Positions 39,194 to 48,609 are shown, counted from the stretch's first letter. The stretch is 64,000 nucleotides of DNA from an uncultured Bacillota bacterium (GCA_947645675.1 CANSDP010000004.1:1-64000), one strand, 5' to 3'. Translations and numbers: made by a program. The notes: a model not told the origin generated them from the sequence alone.

Positions 39194-39742
39194 ATGGAAT
39201 TGAAGGAAAAGCTGTCCCGGCTGCGGAAGGAAAAGGGACTGACTCAGCTGGAGCTGGCGGAGGCGCTGAACGTCTCCCGCCAGGCGGTATCAAGATGGGA
39301 GGTGGGAACGGCGGTCCCCGCGCTGGACAATCTGGTGAGCCTGAGCGGACTGTACGGCGTCCCGCTGGACTACCTGGTCCGCGACGAGATGGAACAGCCT
39401 CCGGCTGAAGTGGAGAAGGCCGCGCCTCAAAAAGTGAAGCCCCGGAGTCTCGTCAGACGGGCGGTGCTGGCACTGTGCCTCATCGCTGTGGGCGCTCTCA
39501 CCGCTACGGCCGCCCTCAAGCTGTACGACTTTCATCAGGTGCGGAAGGCTGTGGACCGCTTGGAGATTGTATATTTTGACGATTTACCCAGTCCGAGCTT
39601 CATCATCACGGACAACCCCGAAAAATTCCAGCAAAGCCCGGACGGGCCCCGCTCCTACAGATTAAACCCAGATGGGACCTATGAGGAATACTCTCTGCTG
39701 GACGAATTTCGTTCCATGCTGGATCAATCAAATAGCGGATGA
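39194..39742 (+). CDS. XRE-family HTH protein with C-terminal TM segment (module A)
   Basis: MELKEKLSRLRKEKGLTQLELAEALNVSRQAVSRWEVGTAVPALDNLVSLSGLYGVPLDYLV; TM at AVLALCLIAVGALTATAAL. Confidence 0.9.
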   Translation: MELKEKLSRLRKEKGLTQLELAEALNVSRQAVSRWEVGTAVPALDNLVSLSGLYGVPLDYLVRDEMEQPPAEVEKAAPQKVKPRSLVRRAVLALCLIAVGALTATAALKLYDFHQVRKAVDRLEIVYFDDLPSPSFIITDNPEKFQQSPDGPRSYRLNPDGTYEEYSLLDEFRSMLDQSNSG

Positions 39743-39783
39743 ACAACAACTGCAAGCCTCAATTCGAAAAGGAGTATCAAATA

Positions 39784-40347
39784 ATGGACATTACATTGAA
39801 GGCCGTGGCCTTTCAGGGCGGCGTGCCGGTGCAGACAGAGCTGAATCTGACCCAGCGGCCCGACGGGAGCTGGCACGCGAAAAATTTCGACGACATTCTG
39901 AAGGATACCCGCGATGCCAGCAAGAGCGGCGCGGCTCAGTCCCCAAACCGCGACACGTTTGAACGGGAGCAGCCCTGCCGGACCAAGCTGTCCGACCAGG
40001 AGGTCGCCGCCCTGGCCGGCAAGTACGACCCCAAAAATATGACCAGGGAGCAGTACGACGCGCTGCTGGACGACCTGATCGACGCGGGGGCGCTGTCCCG
40101 GTTCGACGCCATGCGGCTGGGCCACCACGGGTGGCGTATCCTGGATGTCAGCCCGGGAGCGTTCGCCTCCGGCGGCGGGTGCGGCTCGGCCCGGGTCACC
40201 AGCGGCGGCAGTCAGCCGCCCCAATCGCTGGAGGACGCGGACGGCGACCTGGTCCGCTGGCTGGAGAGTATGCTGGCCCAAAAGGGCCAGGATGATGAGT
40301 CACTGGACATCCTGTCCGATATCGTCAGACGGATACAGGCGGTCTGA
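39784..40347 (+). CDS. Hypothetical protein (module A)
   Basis: RBS aaggag upstream of ATG; MDITLKAVAFQGGVPVQTELNLTQRPDGSW...; upstream in-frame ATG at 39739 overlaps the HTH stop. Confidence 0.7.
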   Translation: MDITLKAVAFQGGVPVQTELNLTQRPDGSWHAKNFDDILKDTRDASKSGAAQSPNRDTFEREQPCRTKLSDQEVAALAGKYDPKNMTREQYDALLDDLIDAGALSRFDAMRLGHHGWRILDVSPGAFASGGGCGSARVTSGGSQPPQSLEDADGDLVRWLESMLAQKGQDDESLDILSDIVRRIQAV

Positions 40348-40349
40348 GA

Positions 40350-40386
40350 GAAAACAGCGGGGACGCTTCATGCGTCCCCGTTCTTA
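40350..40386 (+). terminator. Terminator after module A
   Basis: cggggacgcttcatgcgtccccgttctt. Confidence 0.7.
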
Positions 40387-40519
40387 TTGTTGCCCAGCCA
40401 TGATTTTACTTGTATAATAGAATAAAATACCCCCGAGCAACCATAGGTTTCCCCAAAAGCAACAGGGAAGCGGTTTACTTTTCATGCGGTTTCTCTTAGA
40501 CTGGACGAGGTGAAGATAA

Positions 40520-41026
40520 GTGGAATTGAAGGAAAAGCTGTCCCAGCTGCGGAAGGAAAAGGGACTGACTCAACTGGAGCTGGCCGAGATGCTGAATATC
40601 TCACGCCAGGCCGTATCGAGATGGGAGGTGGGAACCGCAATCCCAGCGCTGGACAATCTGGTCATTCTCAGCGAGCTGTACGGCGTCCCGCTGGACGATC
40701 TGGTCCAAAAGGAAGTCCCCACCCTGCCGGTCCCGGAGGAGCAGCCGCCGGACGCGCCTCCTCCTCCCCCGCCGCCAAAGGCCGGCGCGCTCCACACCCC
40801 GCTGGTCTCTCTGCTTCTGGCAGTCCTGCTTCTGGGGGTGGGGATTTTCATCGGGTTCAACCTCCCAAGAGAGCGGGAGGTATCCAACATTGACCCAGGC
40901 GAGCGAGTTATCGTAACCGGCCCCCGGGCCTGGCTGGAGCGGTCGCCCACAGATATTGAGGATGAATTAGACTGGTTGGAAGAAAAGATAAAAGAACTGT
41001 TAGAAAAAGAAGACCCTTCATCCTGA
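40520..41026 (+). CDS. XRE-family HTH protein with C-terminal TM segment (module B), GTG start
   Basis: MELKEKLSQLRKEKGLTQLELAEMLNISRQAVSRWEVGTAIPALDNLVILSELYGVPLDDLV; TM LVSLLLAVLLLGVGIFIGFNL. Confidence 0.9.
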   Translation: MELKEKLSQLRKEKGLTQLELAEMLNISRQAVSRWEVGTAIPALDNLVILSELYGVPLDDLVQKEVPTLPVPEEQPPDAPPPPPPPKAGALHTPLVSLLLAVLLLGVGIFIGFNLPREREVSNIDPGERVIVTGPRAWLERSPTDIEDELDWLEEKIKELLEKEDPSS

Positions 41027-41040
41027 AAGGAGCATTGCAA

Positions 41041-41475
41041 ATGAGCAGTATTTCTGGAACAACAGGAGCAGTCTATCGCTCCTGTTACTACATTGATACC
41101 TCGACTGGAACGATGAGCCTCGGCAAATACAATTACACTGAAATGATGGAAAAAATGATGTCCGCGCCGGCGAAGGAAGGAATTACCTACTGGGAGCCAG
41201 ACGAGTACGGCCGTATATACATAGACCCAAGGCATCCAATGAAGGCCACTCTTGAATATGAGGACGCCTCCAACATCCCGCTCCCTGACCCCGGCTCCGC
41301 CGGTCTGCCCGCTGGCGGTGAGGCTGACGAAAAGCAGAAGGCCGGAAAAAAGGAGGAACGGAAAACTCAGGAGGAACGCCTGCAAATATTCCGGGAGGAG
41401 CGGGAGCGGGCAGCCCGCCAGGAAGAGCTGCTTTACCGCTTGGCCCAGACCGTTTTATTTGCGGAGCGCGGCTGA
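41041..41475 (+). CDS. Hypothetical protein (module B)
   Basis: MSSISGTTGAVYRSCYYIDTSTGTMSLGKYNYTEMMEKMM...; RBS aaaggag. Confidence 0.65.
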   Translation: MSSISGTTGAVYRSCYYIDTSTGTMSLGKYNYTEMMEKMMSAPAKEGITYWEPDEYGRIYIDPRHPMKATLEYEDASNIPLPDPGSAGLPAGGEADEKQKAGKKEERKTQEERLQIFREERERAARQEELLYRLAQTVLFAERG

Positions 41476-41500
41476 GAAGTCTTACAATAAGGAGTAAACT

Positions 41501-41797
41501 ATGGTAAACACAGTAACAGACCATCCGTGTGTATACAATTCGGCAACCGGAACATTGACCATTCGAGGTCTTGGAACAATTGATTTCGCCGCATTGGTCG
41601 AAGAGTTCAAAAGCACAGGCGGCGTACTGGATCCCGGAGAGCGCATCGTACTGAGGCCAGGGCAGCTTCGCTCGGGCGGCATCGCTTCGGAGTTCCCCTC
41701 CGTCTTTGACCGCCAGAAGGCCGAACAGAATATGGCCTTTGGCCGAGTTCTTTATGAGCGCATCATGTCGCAGTTTTCCTCCGAAAATTGCATCTAA
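41501..41797 (+). CDS. Hypothetical protein (module B)
   Basis: 98 aa; MVNTVTDHPCVYNSATGTLTIRGLGTIDFAALVEEF; RBS aaggag. Confidence 0.65.
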   Translation: MVNTVTDHPCVYNSATGTLTIRGLGTIDFAALVEEFKSTGGVLDPGERIVLRPGQLRSGGIASEFPSVFDRQKAEQNMAFGRVLYERIMSQFSSENCI

Positions 41798-41842
41798 TAG
41801 AGAGAAGCAGGGACGTTTTCACGCGTCCCTGCTTTTTCTCTA
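41798..41842. terminator. Terminator after module B
   Basis: agagagaagcagggacgttttcacgcgtccctgctttttctc. Confidence 0.75.
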
Positions 41843-42622
41843 ACTTTTTTTCTTTGACGCCGCCCGGCGGTACAGCCATCCAGTCACATTGCCCGCCAGG
41901 GCGGGGACGGCCACCATAAAGCAGTGAAACATGGCGGTATAGTTGAACAGCAAAAACACCATGGGCAGGTAGCACACAAAGCAGGCCGCCGGGTACAGGG
42001 GGCACACCCCCTGCCGCTTGCCCAGGGACATCCCGGAGGAGAAGCCCGCCACAGGTAGGAGGAGGTAAGGCAGGAGCAGCCCGGACAGCACGGGCACATC
42101 CGCCGACACGGCGTGGTCGGCCCAAAACAGCAACATGGGCAGCACATCGCAGAGCAGCAGCGCGAAGGCCAGATAGGGCAGGGTCTCCCTCCATTTCAGA
42201 GGGGACGGCCCGGGTGCCAGCCCCAGCATGGTCCGCAGCTGCATCACCTCCACATACCAGCCAATCCACCGGCCCAGCCAGACCACAGCGTAGAGCAGAA
42301 ACAGGATGGCCTCCCAGGCCAGCAGCTCCGCCCCTCTGGCCCCGAGCTGGGCCATCAGCAGGCCGAACAGGAGGGCCGTGGCCTCAAAATGGACCGCGGA
42401 GTGAAGCAGCAGGGACCTCCCGTCGTCGGCGAAGGGCAGGGTAGCGGCGCTCAGCACGCCGCCCAGGCCGGCGCACAGCAGGCTGACCGCCAGCGTCGGC
42501 CCCCGGCTCTCCGCCAGATAAGAGGCCAGCACCACGCTGGACAGCACGCCCAGCGCCGCGCCAAGGATAACCCGGGCAATCCACCCTCCTTTACTTGTTT
42601 TCATATCCATTCCTCCTTCCAA
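41840..42622 (-). CDS. Multipass membrane protein paired with a LytTR regulator
   Basis: 260 aa, many hydrophobic segments; overlaps the LytTR gene end. Confidence 0.7.
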   Translation of the reverse strand: MEGGMDMKTSKGGWIARVILGAALGVLSSVVLASYLAESRGPTLAVSLLCAGLGGVLSAATLPFADDGRSLLLHSAVHFEATALLFGLLMAQLGARGAELLAWEAILFLLYAVVWLGRWIGWYVEVMQLRTMLGLAPGPSPLKWRETLPYLAFALLLCDVLPMLLFWADHAVSADVPVLSGLLLPYLLLPVAGFSSGMSLGKRQGVCPLYPAACFVCYLPMVFLLFNYTAMFHCFMVAVPALAGNVTGWLYRRAASKKKS

Positions 42623-43058
42623 GATTCAACGTTTCCCTGATTTTTTTCATATACCGCCGGGACACATAGGCGTGTACCGTCCCGTCCAAAGTCATGCGGA
42701 TGGTCCCCGACAGGGACAGGTCCACGGCGGTGACCCGGTCCAGATTGACGATCTCCCCGTTGGAGATGCGGACGAAGCGGGCGGCGTCCAGCCGCTCCTC
42801 CAGCTCATACAGCCGCAGAGGGACCCCGTAGGTACCCGACCTCGTCTGGGCGGACACCCCCTTGCCGTCGGTATAGAACCGCAGAAATTCCTCCTGGGGC
42901 AGGAGGAGCTTCTCCCCCCCTCCGCTCACCGGGACGGGGCCCAGGGACAGCCGGGACAGGCTTTCCGCCAGACGGCGCAGCTCTCCGCTGTCCTCCCCTG
43001 CCAGTATGACAACCTTCGGCTCCTTTCGCCCGGACTCCAGCCTGATCTCCACCTCCAA
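42591..43058 (-). CDS. LytTR DNA-binding domain transcriptional regulator
   Basis: 155 aa; YELEERLDAARFVRISNGEIVNLDRVTAVDLSLSGTIRMTLDGTVHAYVSRRYMKKIRETL is a LytTR signature. Confidence 0.92.
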   Translation of the reverse strand: MEVEIRLESGRKEPKVVILAGEDSGELRRLAESLSRLSLGPVPVSGGGEKLLLPQEEFLRFYTDGKGVSAQTRSGTYGVPLRLYELEERLDAARFVRISNGEIVNLDRVTAVDLSLSGTIRMTLDGTVHAYVSRRYMKKIRETLNLGRRNGYENK

Positions 43059-43120
43059 AGCCGTTCCCCCCTCTCACGCTTCCAGTATAGCTCCTTCCCC
43101 CCGTTCTGTCTACCGGTTTG

Positions 43121-43153
43121 GGATAGTCGGTCGTTTTTCACAGATAATCGGTC
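43121..43153. promoter_or_regulatory. Candidate LytTR direct-repeat operator
   Basis: Minus strand GACCGATTATCTGTGAAAAACGACCGACTATCC: two GACCGAYTATC half-sites with 21-bp periodicity. Confidence 0.6.
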
Positions 43154-43244
43154 AAAACCCATTTTTTCTCTTCTTTTTCATTGACGCAGGCGCTGGTGAA
43201 ATGTTATAATATGCCGTTACTTTCAAAGACGCGGAGGGACCGCC

Positions 43245-44093
43245 ATGTCCACCATTATTCAAATCAACGACCTGCGCTTCGCCTACCCCGCCGTTGAGGG
43301 CTCCACCCCCGTGGTGCTGGACGGGGTCTCCCTGGAAATTGAGGAGGGCTCCTTTGTGGCCGTGCTGGGCCACAACGGCTGCGGCAAGTCCACCCTGGCC
43401 AAACACATGAACGCCATCCTCCTGCCCTCCGGGGGGACGGTCTATGTGGACGGCATCGACACCGCCGACGAAAACCGGCTTTTGGACATCCGCCGGGCGG
43501 TGGGGATGGTCTTTCAGAACCCGGACAACCAGATCGTAGCCAACGTGGTGGAGGAGGACGTGGCCTTTGCCCCGGAGAACCTGGGGGTCCCCCCCGACGA
43601 GATCCGCCAGCGGGTGGACGACGCCCTGAAGGCGGTGGGGATGTACCAATACCGGGAGCACGCCCCCCACCTTCTGTCCGGCGGACAGAAGCAGCGGGTA
43701 GCCATCGCCGGCGTTATCGCCATGCGGCCCCGGTGCATCGTCCTGGACGAGCCCACCGCCATGCTGGACCCCATTGGGCGGAAGGACGTTCTGCGCACCA
43801 TTAAGGAGCTGAATCAGAAGCGGGGAGTTACGGTGGTCCTCATCACCCACCACATGGACGAGGCCGCCCAGGCCGGACGGCTCATCGTTATGGCAAAAGG
43901 CAGGGTGGTGGCCGACGGCGCGCCGAAGGAGGTTTTCTCCCAAGTGGAGGAGCTGCAAAGGGTGGGGCTCACTGTCCCCCAGACGACCCAGCTCCTCTGG
44001 GAGCTGCGCCAGGCGGGCTGTGACGTCCCCCTGGACGCCCTCAGCGATGAGGAGTGCGCCCAGGCGCTGTATCAGCTGCTGCAAACTGTGTAG
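43245..44093 (+). CDS. ecfA1: ECF transporter ATPase EcfA1
   Basis: 282 aa; [60 protein letters not shown]. Confidence 0.94.
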   Translation: MSTIIQINDLRFAYPAVEGSTPVVLDGVSLEIEEGSFVAVLGHNGCGKSTLAKHMNAILLPSGGTVYVDGIDTADENRLLDIRRAVGMVFQNPDNQIVANVVEEDVAFAPENLGVPPDEIRQRVDDALKAVGMYQYREHAPHLLSGGQKQRVAIAGVIAMRPRCIVLDEPTAMLDPIGRKDVLRTIKELNQKRGVTVVLITHHMDEAAQAGRLIVMAKGRVVADGAPKEVFSQVEELQRVGLTVPQTTQLLWELRQAGCDVPLDALSDEECAQALYQLLQTV

Positions 44094-44211
44094 GGGCGGA
44101 TATCATCCGCCCGTCCCAATTCCCGATTGATGTTTCGGGCGGCCACAGGCCGCTCCTACGGACACGACCTATTCAATAGGCGTGTACCACTACAAATAAG
44201 GATGTATCTCT

Positions 44212-45075
44212 ATGCAGCCTATCATCGAAACAAAACAGCTGACCCACACCTATTCCGCCGGGACGCCCTTTGAGCACACGGCGCTGGACAGCGTGGATTT
44301 TTGCGCTTATCCCGGGGAGTACCTGGGCATCATTGGACACACCGGCTCAGGCAAGTCCACCCTGATTCAGCATCTGAACGCCCTGCTCAAGCCCACGTCC
44401 GGGACGGTGCTGTTTCAGGACGCCGACATCTGGTCCGACCCCAAGATCACCAAGCGGACCCGGTTCCAGGTGGGGCTGGTGTTTCAGTACCCGGAGTACC
44501 AGCTCTTTGAGGAGACCGTATATAAAGACATCTCCTTCGGCCCCAAGAATATGGGGCTGGATGAGAAAGAAATCGACCGCCGGGTGCGGTCGGCGGCCTA
44601 CTTTGTGGGACTGCGGGACGATCAACTGGAAAAATCTCCCTTTGAGCTGTCGGGCGGGCAGAAGCGCCGGGTGGCGATTGCGGGGGTAATCGCCATGGAG
44701 CCCAAGGTGCTCATTCTGGACGAGCCCACCGCTGGCCTGGACCCGGAGGGGGTGGAGTCCATTCTGGGCAACATCCGGGAGTATCATCAGGCCCACAACG
44801 CTACCATCATTCTGGTCTCCCACTCCATGGAGGAGGTGGCCCGGTCGGTGGACAGGCTGGTGGCCGTCAACGACGGAAAAATCCCCTTCCAGGGCACCCC
44901 CCGGGAGGTCTTTCGCCACGGGGACGAGCTGGAGAAAATGGGCCTGGGCGTTCCTCAGCTCACTCGGGTGTTCCACCGGCTGAACGCCATGGGGGTCGAT
45001 GTTGATCCCTCGGTCTACACTCTGGACCAGGCCAAGGCCGCGATCCTGGAAAAATTGGGAAAGGGGGCGGTGTAA
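44212..45075 (+). CDS. ecfA2: ECF transporter ATPase EcfA2
   Basis: 287 aa; [60 protein letters not shown]. Confidence 0.94.
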   Translation: MQPIIETKQLTHTYSAGTPFEHTALDSVDFCAYPGEYLGIIGHTGSGKSTLIQHLNALLKPTSGTVLFQDADIWSDPKITKRTRFQVGLVFQYPEYQLFEETVYKDISFGPKNMGLDEKEIDRRVRSAAYFVGLRDDQLEKSPFELSGGQKRRVAIAGVIAMEPKVLILDEPTAGLDPEGVESILGNIREYHQAHNATIILVSHSMEEVARSVDRLVAVNDGKIPFQGTPREVFRHGDELEKMGLGVPQLTRVFHRLNAMGVDVDPSVYTLDQAKAAILEKLGKGAV

Positions 45076-45885
45076 TTGGCGTTGAAGGACATTACCCTGG
45101 GCCAGTTTTTCCCCGGGAACTCCGTCGTCCACCGCCTGGACTCCCGGACCAAGCTGATCTGCGTGGTCCTCTATATTGTGGCCCTGTTTCTGGCCAACTG
45201 GTTTTTCACCTATGCCATCATGCTCCTGGTGCTGGCCGGGTCCATCCATCTGTCCAAGGTCCCGCCCAAATCCGTCTTTCGGGGCTTGAAGCCGGTGCTG
45301 TTTATTGTGGTGGTTACCGCCGTACTGAATGTATTCTACACCCCGGGGACCCATGTGCTGGCTCAGTTCTGGATCTTCACCGTCACCCTGGAGGGCGTTG
45401 AGCGGGCCTTCTTCATGGTCGTCCGGATTATGATGCTTATTTCCGGAACCTTTTTGCTCACCTACACCACCTCCCCCATCCTGCTCACCGACGGGCTGGA
45501 ATCCCTGCTGGGGCCGCTGAAAAAGGTGCGGGTGCCCGTCCATGAGCTGGCGATGACAATGTCTATTGCCCTGCGGTTTATCCCCACCCTCATCGAGGAA
45601 ACTGACAAGATCATGTCCGCCCAGCGGGCCCGGGGAGCCGACTTCGAAAGCGGCAGCCTCATCCAGCGGGCCAAGGCCCTCCTGCCCTTGCTGGTCCCCC
45701 TGTTTGTCTCCGCTTTCCGCCGGGCCGACGAGCTGGCTACCGCCATGGAATGCCGCTGCTACCACGGCGGCGAGGGCCGTACCCGCCTGCGCCAGCTGAA
45801 ATACAAAACCGCCGACTATGCCGCCCTGTTCCTCTTCCTCGCCGTCACCGTGGGCGTGGGCGTGTTAGGACACCTTGGGCTGTAA
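45076..45885 (+). CDS. ecfT: ECF transporter transmembrane protein EcfT
   Basis: 269 aa; GQFFPGNSVVHRLDSRTKLICVVLYIVALF, AQRARGADFESGSLIQRAKALLPLLVPLFVSAFRRADELATAMECRCYHGGEGRT. Confidence 0.94.
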   Translation: MALKDITLGQFFPGNSVVHRLDSRTKLICVVLYIVALFLANWFFTYAIMLLVLAGSIHLSKVPPKSVFRGLKPVLFIVVVTAVLNVFYTPGTHVLAQFWIFTVTLEGVERAFFMVVRIMMLISGTFLLTYTTSPILLTDGLESLLGPLKKVRVPVHELAMTMSIALRFIPTLIEETDKIMSAQRARGADFESGSLIQRAKALLPLLVPLFVSAFRRADELATAMECRCYHGGEGRTRLRQLKYKTADYAALFLFLAVTVGVGVLGHLGL

Positions 45886-46137
45886 GGCGGATATTATCTC
45901 TTGACGTAATCCCAATCCGAAGAGATAATAGGCGTTGACCAGCTTTGCCATGTACCAGGACTGGGCGGCTTCAAAATCCAGATACAACTCCTGACCCAGT
46001 TTTTCCGCGATTTGTTCGCTGATGGCATTAAATTCCCGCTCCGTTTCCTGAAACTCCGGCAGTGCGTCGCAAAAGGCGCAAACCTGCTCCGCAATGTAGG
46101 GGTTGTCTACAAAAAGCACTTTCAAGTTTTTATTCAT
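45865..46137 (-). CDS. Small hypothetical protein
   Basis: 90 aa; MNKNLKVLFVDNPYIAEQVCAFCDALPEFQETEREFNAISEQIAEKLG; RBS upstream. Confidence 0.65.
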   Translation of the reverse strand: MNKNLKVLFVDNPYIAEQVCAFCDALPEFQETEREFNAISEQIAEKLGQELYLDFEAAQSWYMAKLVNAYYLFGLGLRQEIISALQPKVS

Positions 46138-46219
46138 GGTAACAGCTCCTTTTGTATCTTTTAGTTACGCCTCCATTTTATACCGCTTTAAGTTGCGTGT
46201 CAATAGCTCAGGGGGAAAT

Positions 46220-46441
46220 ATGCAAATTTTTTCTGAACGAATGAAAGAACTCCGAAAAGAACGCGGCTTGAAACAGCGGGAAATGGCCGAAATCTGCGGA
46301 ATTAAGCTGCGCAGTTATCAGGGCTATGAGTACGGGAGACACTATCCCGAAGTCCCCGGCCTAATTCAAATCGCCAAGTTCTTCGACGTCAGCACCGACT
46401 ACCTGCTGGGACTGACGGATAAACGGGAAGTCAACAGATAG
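46220..46441 (+). CDS. XRE-family HTH transcriptional regulator
   Basis: MQIFSERMKELRKERGLKQREMAEICGIKLRSYQGYEYGRHYPEVPGLIQIAKFFDVSTDYLLGL. Confidence 0.9.
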   Translation: MQIFSERMKELRKERGLKQREMAEICGIKLRSYQGYEYGRHYPEVPGLIQIAKFFDVSTDYLLGLTDKREVNR

Positions 46442-46650
46442 CACCCAAAAGGCCCCTTTTGAAAGGGGCTGTCAGCCGAAGGCTGACTGAGGATTGCGTT
46501 CGCGAAGCGAACATACGAAGTAAACCAAGTCTGTGCAAGTCTCGATTGCTTCGCATATTTTGGCTTCGCCAAAATGCAATCCTCCGCCCCAGTTTGCGAA
46601 CTGGGGCACCTCCTTTCAAAAGGAGGCTTATCGCCTGCGGGCGGGACGAA
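46441..46650. repeat. Palindrome-rich intergenic repeat element (MITE/REP-like)
   Basis: Nested inverted repeats (gaggattgcg/tgcaatcctc, gtcagccgaaggctgac, ccccagtttgcgaactgggg); shares cttatcgcctgcgggcgggacg with the 60.29 kb element. Confidence 0.65.
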
Positions 46651-46661
46651 AGGTTTTTGTG

Positions 46662-47414
46662 ATGGAACGAAACGTAGCTTTAAAGCTGATGTACAACGGC
46701 ACGGCCTACCACGGGTGGCAAGTGCAGAAAAACGCTGTGACCGTGGCGGAGACACTGGAAAAGGCGCTGGCGGCCACGGTGGGCCATCCGGTAAAATGCA
46801 CCGGGGCGGGCCGAACGGACGCCGGGGTCCACGCCGAGGTCTACGTGGCCAACTTCCACACCACCTCCCGGATTCCTCTGGATAAGCTTCCCCTGGCGGT
46901 AAACACCCGCCTCCCGGAGGACATTGTGGTGGTCAAGGCCACCCGTGTTTCGGAGGGATTCAACGCCATCGGGTCCTGTCAGCGGAAGGAATATACCTAC
47001 CGCATCTACAACTCCCGGCTGGGCAATCCGTTTTATGTCAACCGGGCCTGGTTCTACCCCAAGCACCTGGACGAGAATATCATGTCCCGGGCGGCGGCGC
47101 AGTTTGTGGGCACCCATGATTTTCGGGCGGTGCGCTCGGTGGGGACGGAGACCAAAACCACCGTGCGGACGGTCTATTACTTTGATGTGGAGCGCCGGGG
47201 CGACCTGATCGAGTGCCGGGTGTGCGCCAACGGCTTCCTGTACAATATGGTCCGGGCCATGGCAGGCACCGTGGTCTACGCCGCCGAGGGCAAGCTGGCT
47301 CCGGAGGACATCCCGGCCATTTTGGATTCGGGCAACCGGACCCTGGCCGGTCCCACCGTGCCGCCGGGGGGACTGTATATGACAAAGCTGTGGTATGAAG
47401 AGGATATTTTATAA
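46662..47414 (+). CDS. truA: tRNA pseudouridine(38-40) synthase TruA
   Basis: MERNVALKLMYNGTAYHGWQVQKNAVTVAETLEKAL, GAGRTDAGVHAEVYVANF. Confidence 0.95.
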   Translation: MERNVALKLMYNGTAYHGWQVQKNAVTVAETLEKALAATVGHPVKCTGAGRTDAGVHAEVYVANFHTTSRIPLDKLPLAVNTRLPEDIVVVKATRVSEGFNAIGSCQRKEYTYRIYNSRLGNPFYVNRAWFYPKHLDENIMSRAAAQFVGTHDFRAVRSVGTETKTTVRTVYYFDVERRGDLIECRVCANGFLYNMVRAMAGTVVYAAEGKLAPEDIPAILDSGNRTLAGPTVPPGGLYMTKLWYEEDIL

Positions 47415-47420
47415 ATCAGT

Positions 47421-48593
47421 ATGAAAGAAAACGCACAGGAGCCCAAACGGCTGAAAAAACCGAATATTTTTGCCCGCATTCTGGCTCTGCTCGTCACCAC
47501 GGTCCTGGTTCTGGGGGCACTGGCCGCGGTGGTCTATCGGGACCAGCTCACGCCGGGGGCGGTGCGCCGGTGGGCGGCCTATCGGAACATGACCACCAGC
47601 GAAACCGGCGAGTCCGCCCCCTTCACCCACGCCGGAGGTGACAAGCTGTCCATCGCCTATCTGGACAGCGGCGTGGTCACCGCCTCCGCCGCCGGGGCCC
47701 ACTACTACGGTCTGGACGGCGCGCCGTTTGTTAACCGAGTGCTGAGCATGGATAACCCGGTGCTGTCCACCTCCGGAACCACGGCGGTGGCCTACGACGC
47801 GGGCAGTCAGGCCCTGTTCGCCTTCCGGGGCGGGGAGGAGTACTTCTCCCTCTCCTTGGACAGCGGCGCGGACCTGCTCTCCGCCCGGGCAAACGACAGC
47901 GGCGCGTTGGCCGTCACCGCCCAGCAGAGCGGCTATAAGGGGGCGGTCACCGTCTATAACAGCCACGGGAAGGAGATCATTCAGATCAGCCTGTCCTCCG
48001 TATTCGCGGTGGACGCCGCCCTCTCCCCCGACGGCAGAACGGTGTCGGTGGTCACCATGGGACAGGAGAACGGTTCCTTTTTCAGCCGCCTGCTCTTCTT
48101 CCCCGTCACCCAGGAGGAGCCCTCCGCCCAGGTGGATCTGGGCAGCATCAACGTGCTGGACATGGATTATGAGGATGGGCTTCTGTGGGTGCTGTGCGAG
48201 GACCGGCTGCTCACTGTTACCCCGGACGGGGAAACGGTTCAGACCTATCACATCAGCCCCAGCTATCTCAAGGGCTGCTCCCTGGAGGGGGACGGCTTCG
48301 CCCTCCTGCTCACCGGGCGTTACCGCTCGGGCGGCGCCACCCAGGCGCTCATCATCGGTAAGGACGGGCAGGTCCTCCAGTCTCTGCCCCTGTCCAATCA
48401 GGTTTTGGATTACGCCGCCGATGGGAAATATTTCGGCCTTCTGTCCGGGAGCCGGCTGCTCCTCTACGACCTGAACCTGGAGGTATACGCTACCCTGGAT
48501 AATTCCCAGGGGGCCCGGAGACTGGACCTCTCCCCCAACGGCTCCGCCCTCCTGGCCAATGACCAGAAAGCATGGCTGTATATCCCGCAGTAA
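47421..48593 (+). CDS. DUF5711-like membrane-anchored beta-propeller protein
   Basis: 390 aa; N-terminal TM, repeated beta-propeller-like segments, followed by cvpA. Confidence 0.6.
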   Translation: MKENAQEPKRLKKPNIFARILALLVTTVLVLGALAAVVYRDQLTPGAVRRWAAYRNMTTSETGESAPFTHAGGDKLSIAYLDSGVVTASAAGAHYYGLDGAPFVNRVLSMDNPVLSTSGTTAVAYDAGSQALFAFRGGEEYFSLSLDSGADLLSARANDSGALAVTAQQSGYKGAVTVYNSHGKEIIQISLSSVFAVDAALSPDGRTVSVVTMGQENGSFFSRLLFFPVTQEEPSAQVDLGSINVLDMDYEDGLLWVLCEDRLLTVTPDGETVQTYHISPSYLKGCSLEGDGFALLLTGRYRSGGATQALIIGKDGQVLQSLPLSNQVLDYAADGKYFGLLSGSRLLLYDLNLEVYATLDNSQGARRLDLSPNGSALLANDQKAWLYIPQ

Positions 48594-48609
48594 AATTTTG
48601 GAGGTGCCC

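Noticed and set aside
43245-45885. Missing ECF S component as evidence of a new transporter
   Set aside because: Group II ECF modules commonly have S components elsewhere; ribU at 60.9 kb is a plausible partner, so this is ordinary.
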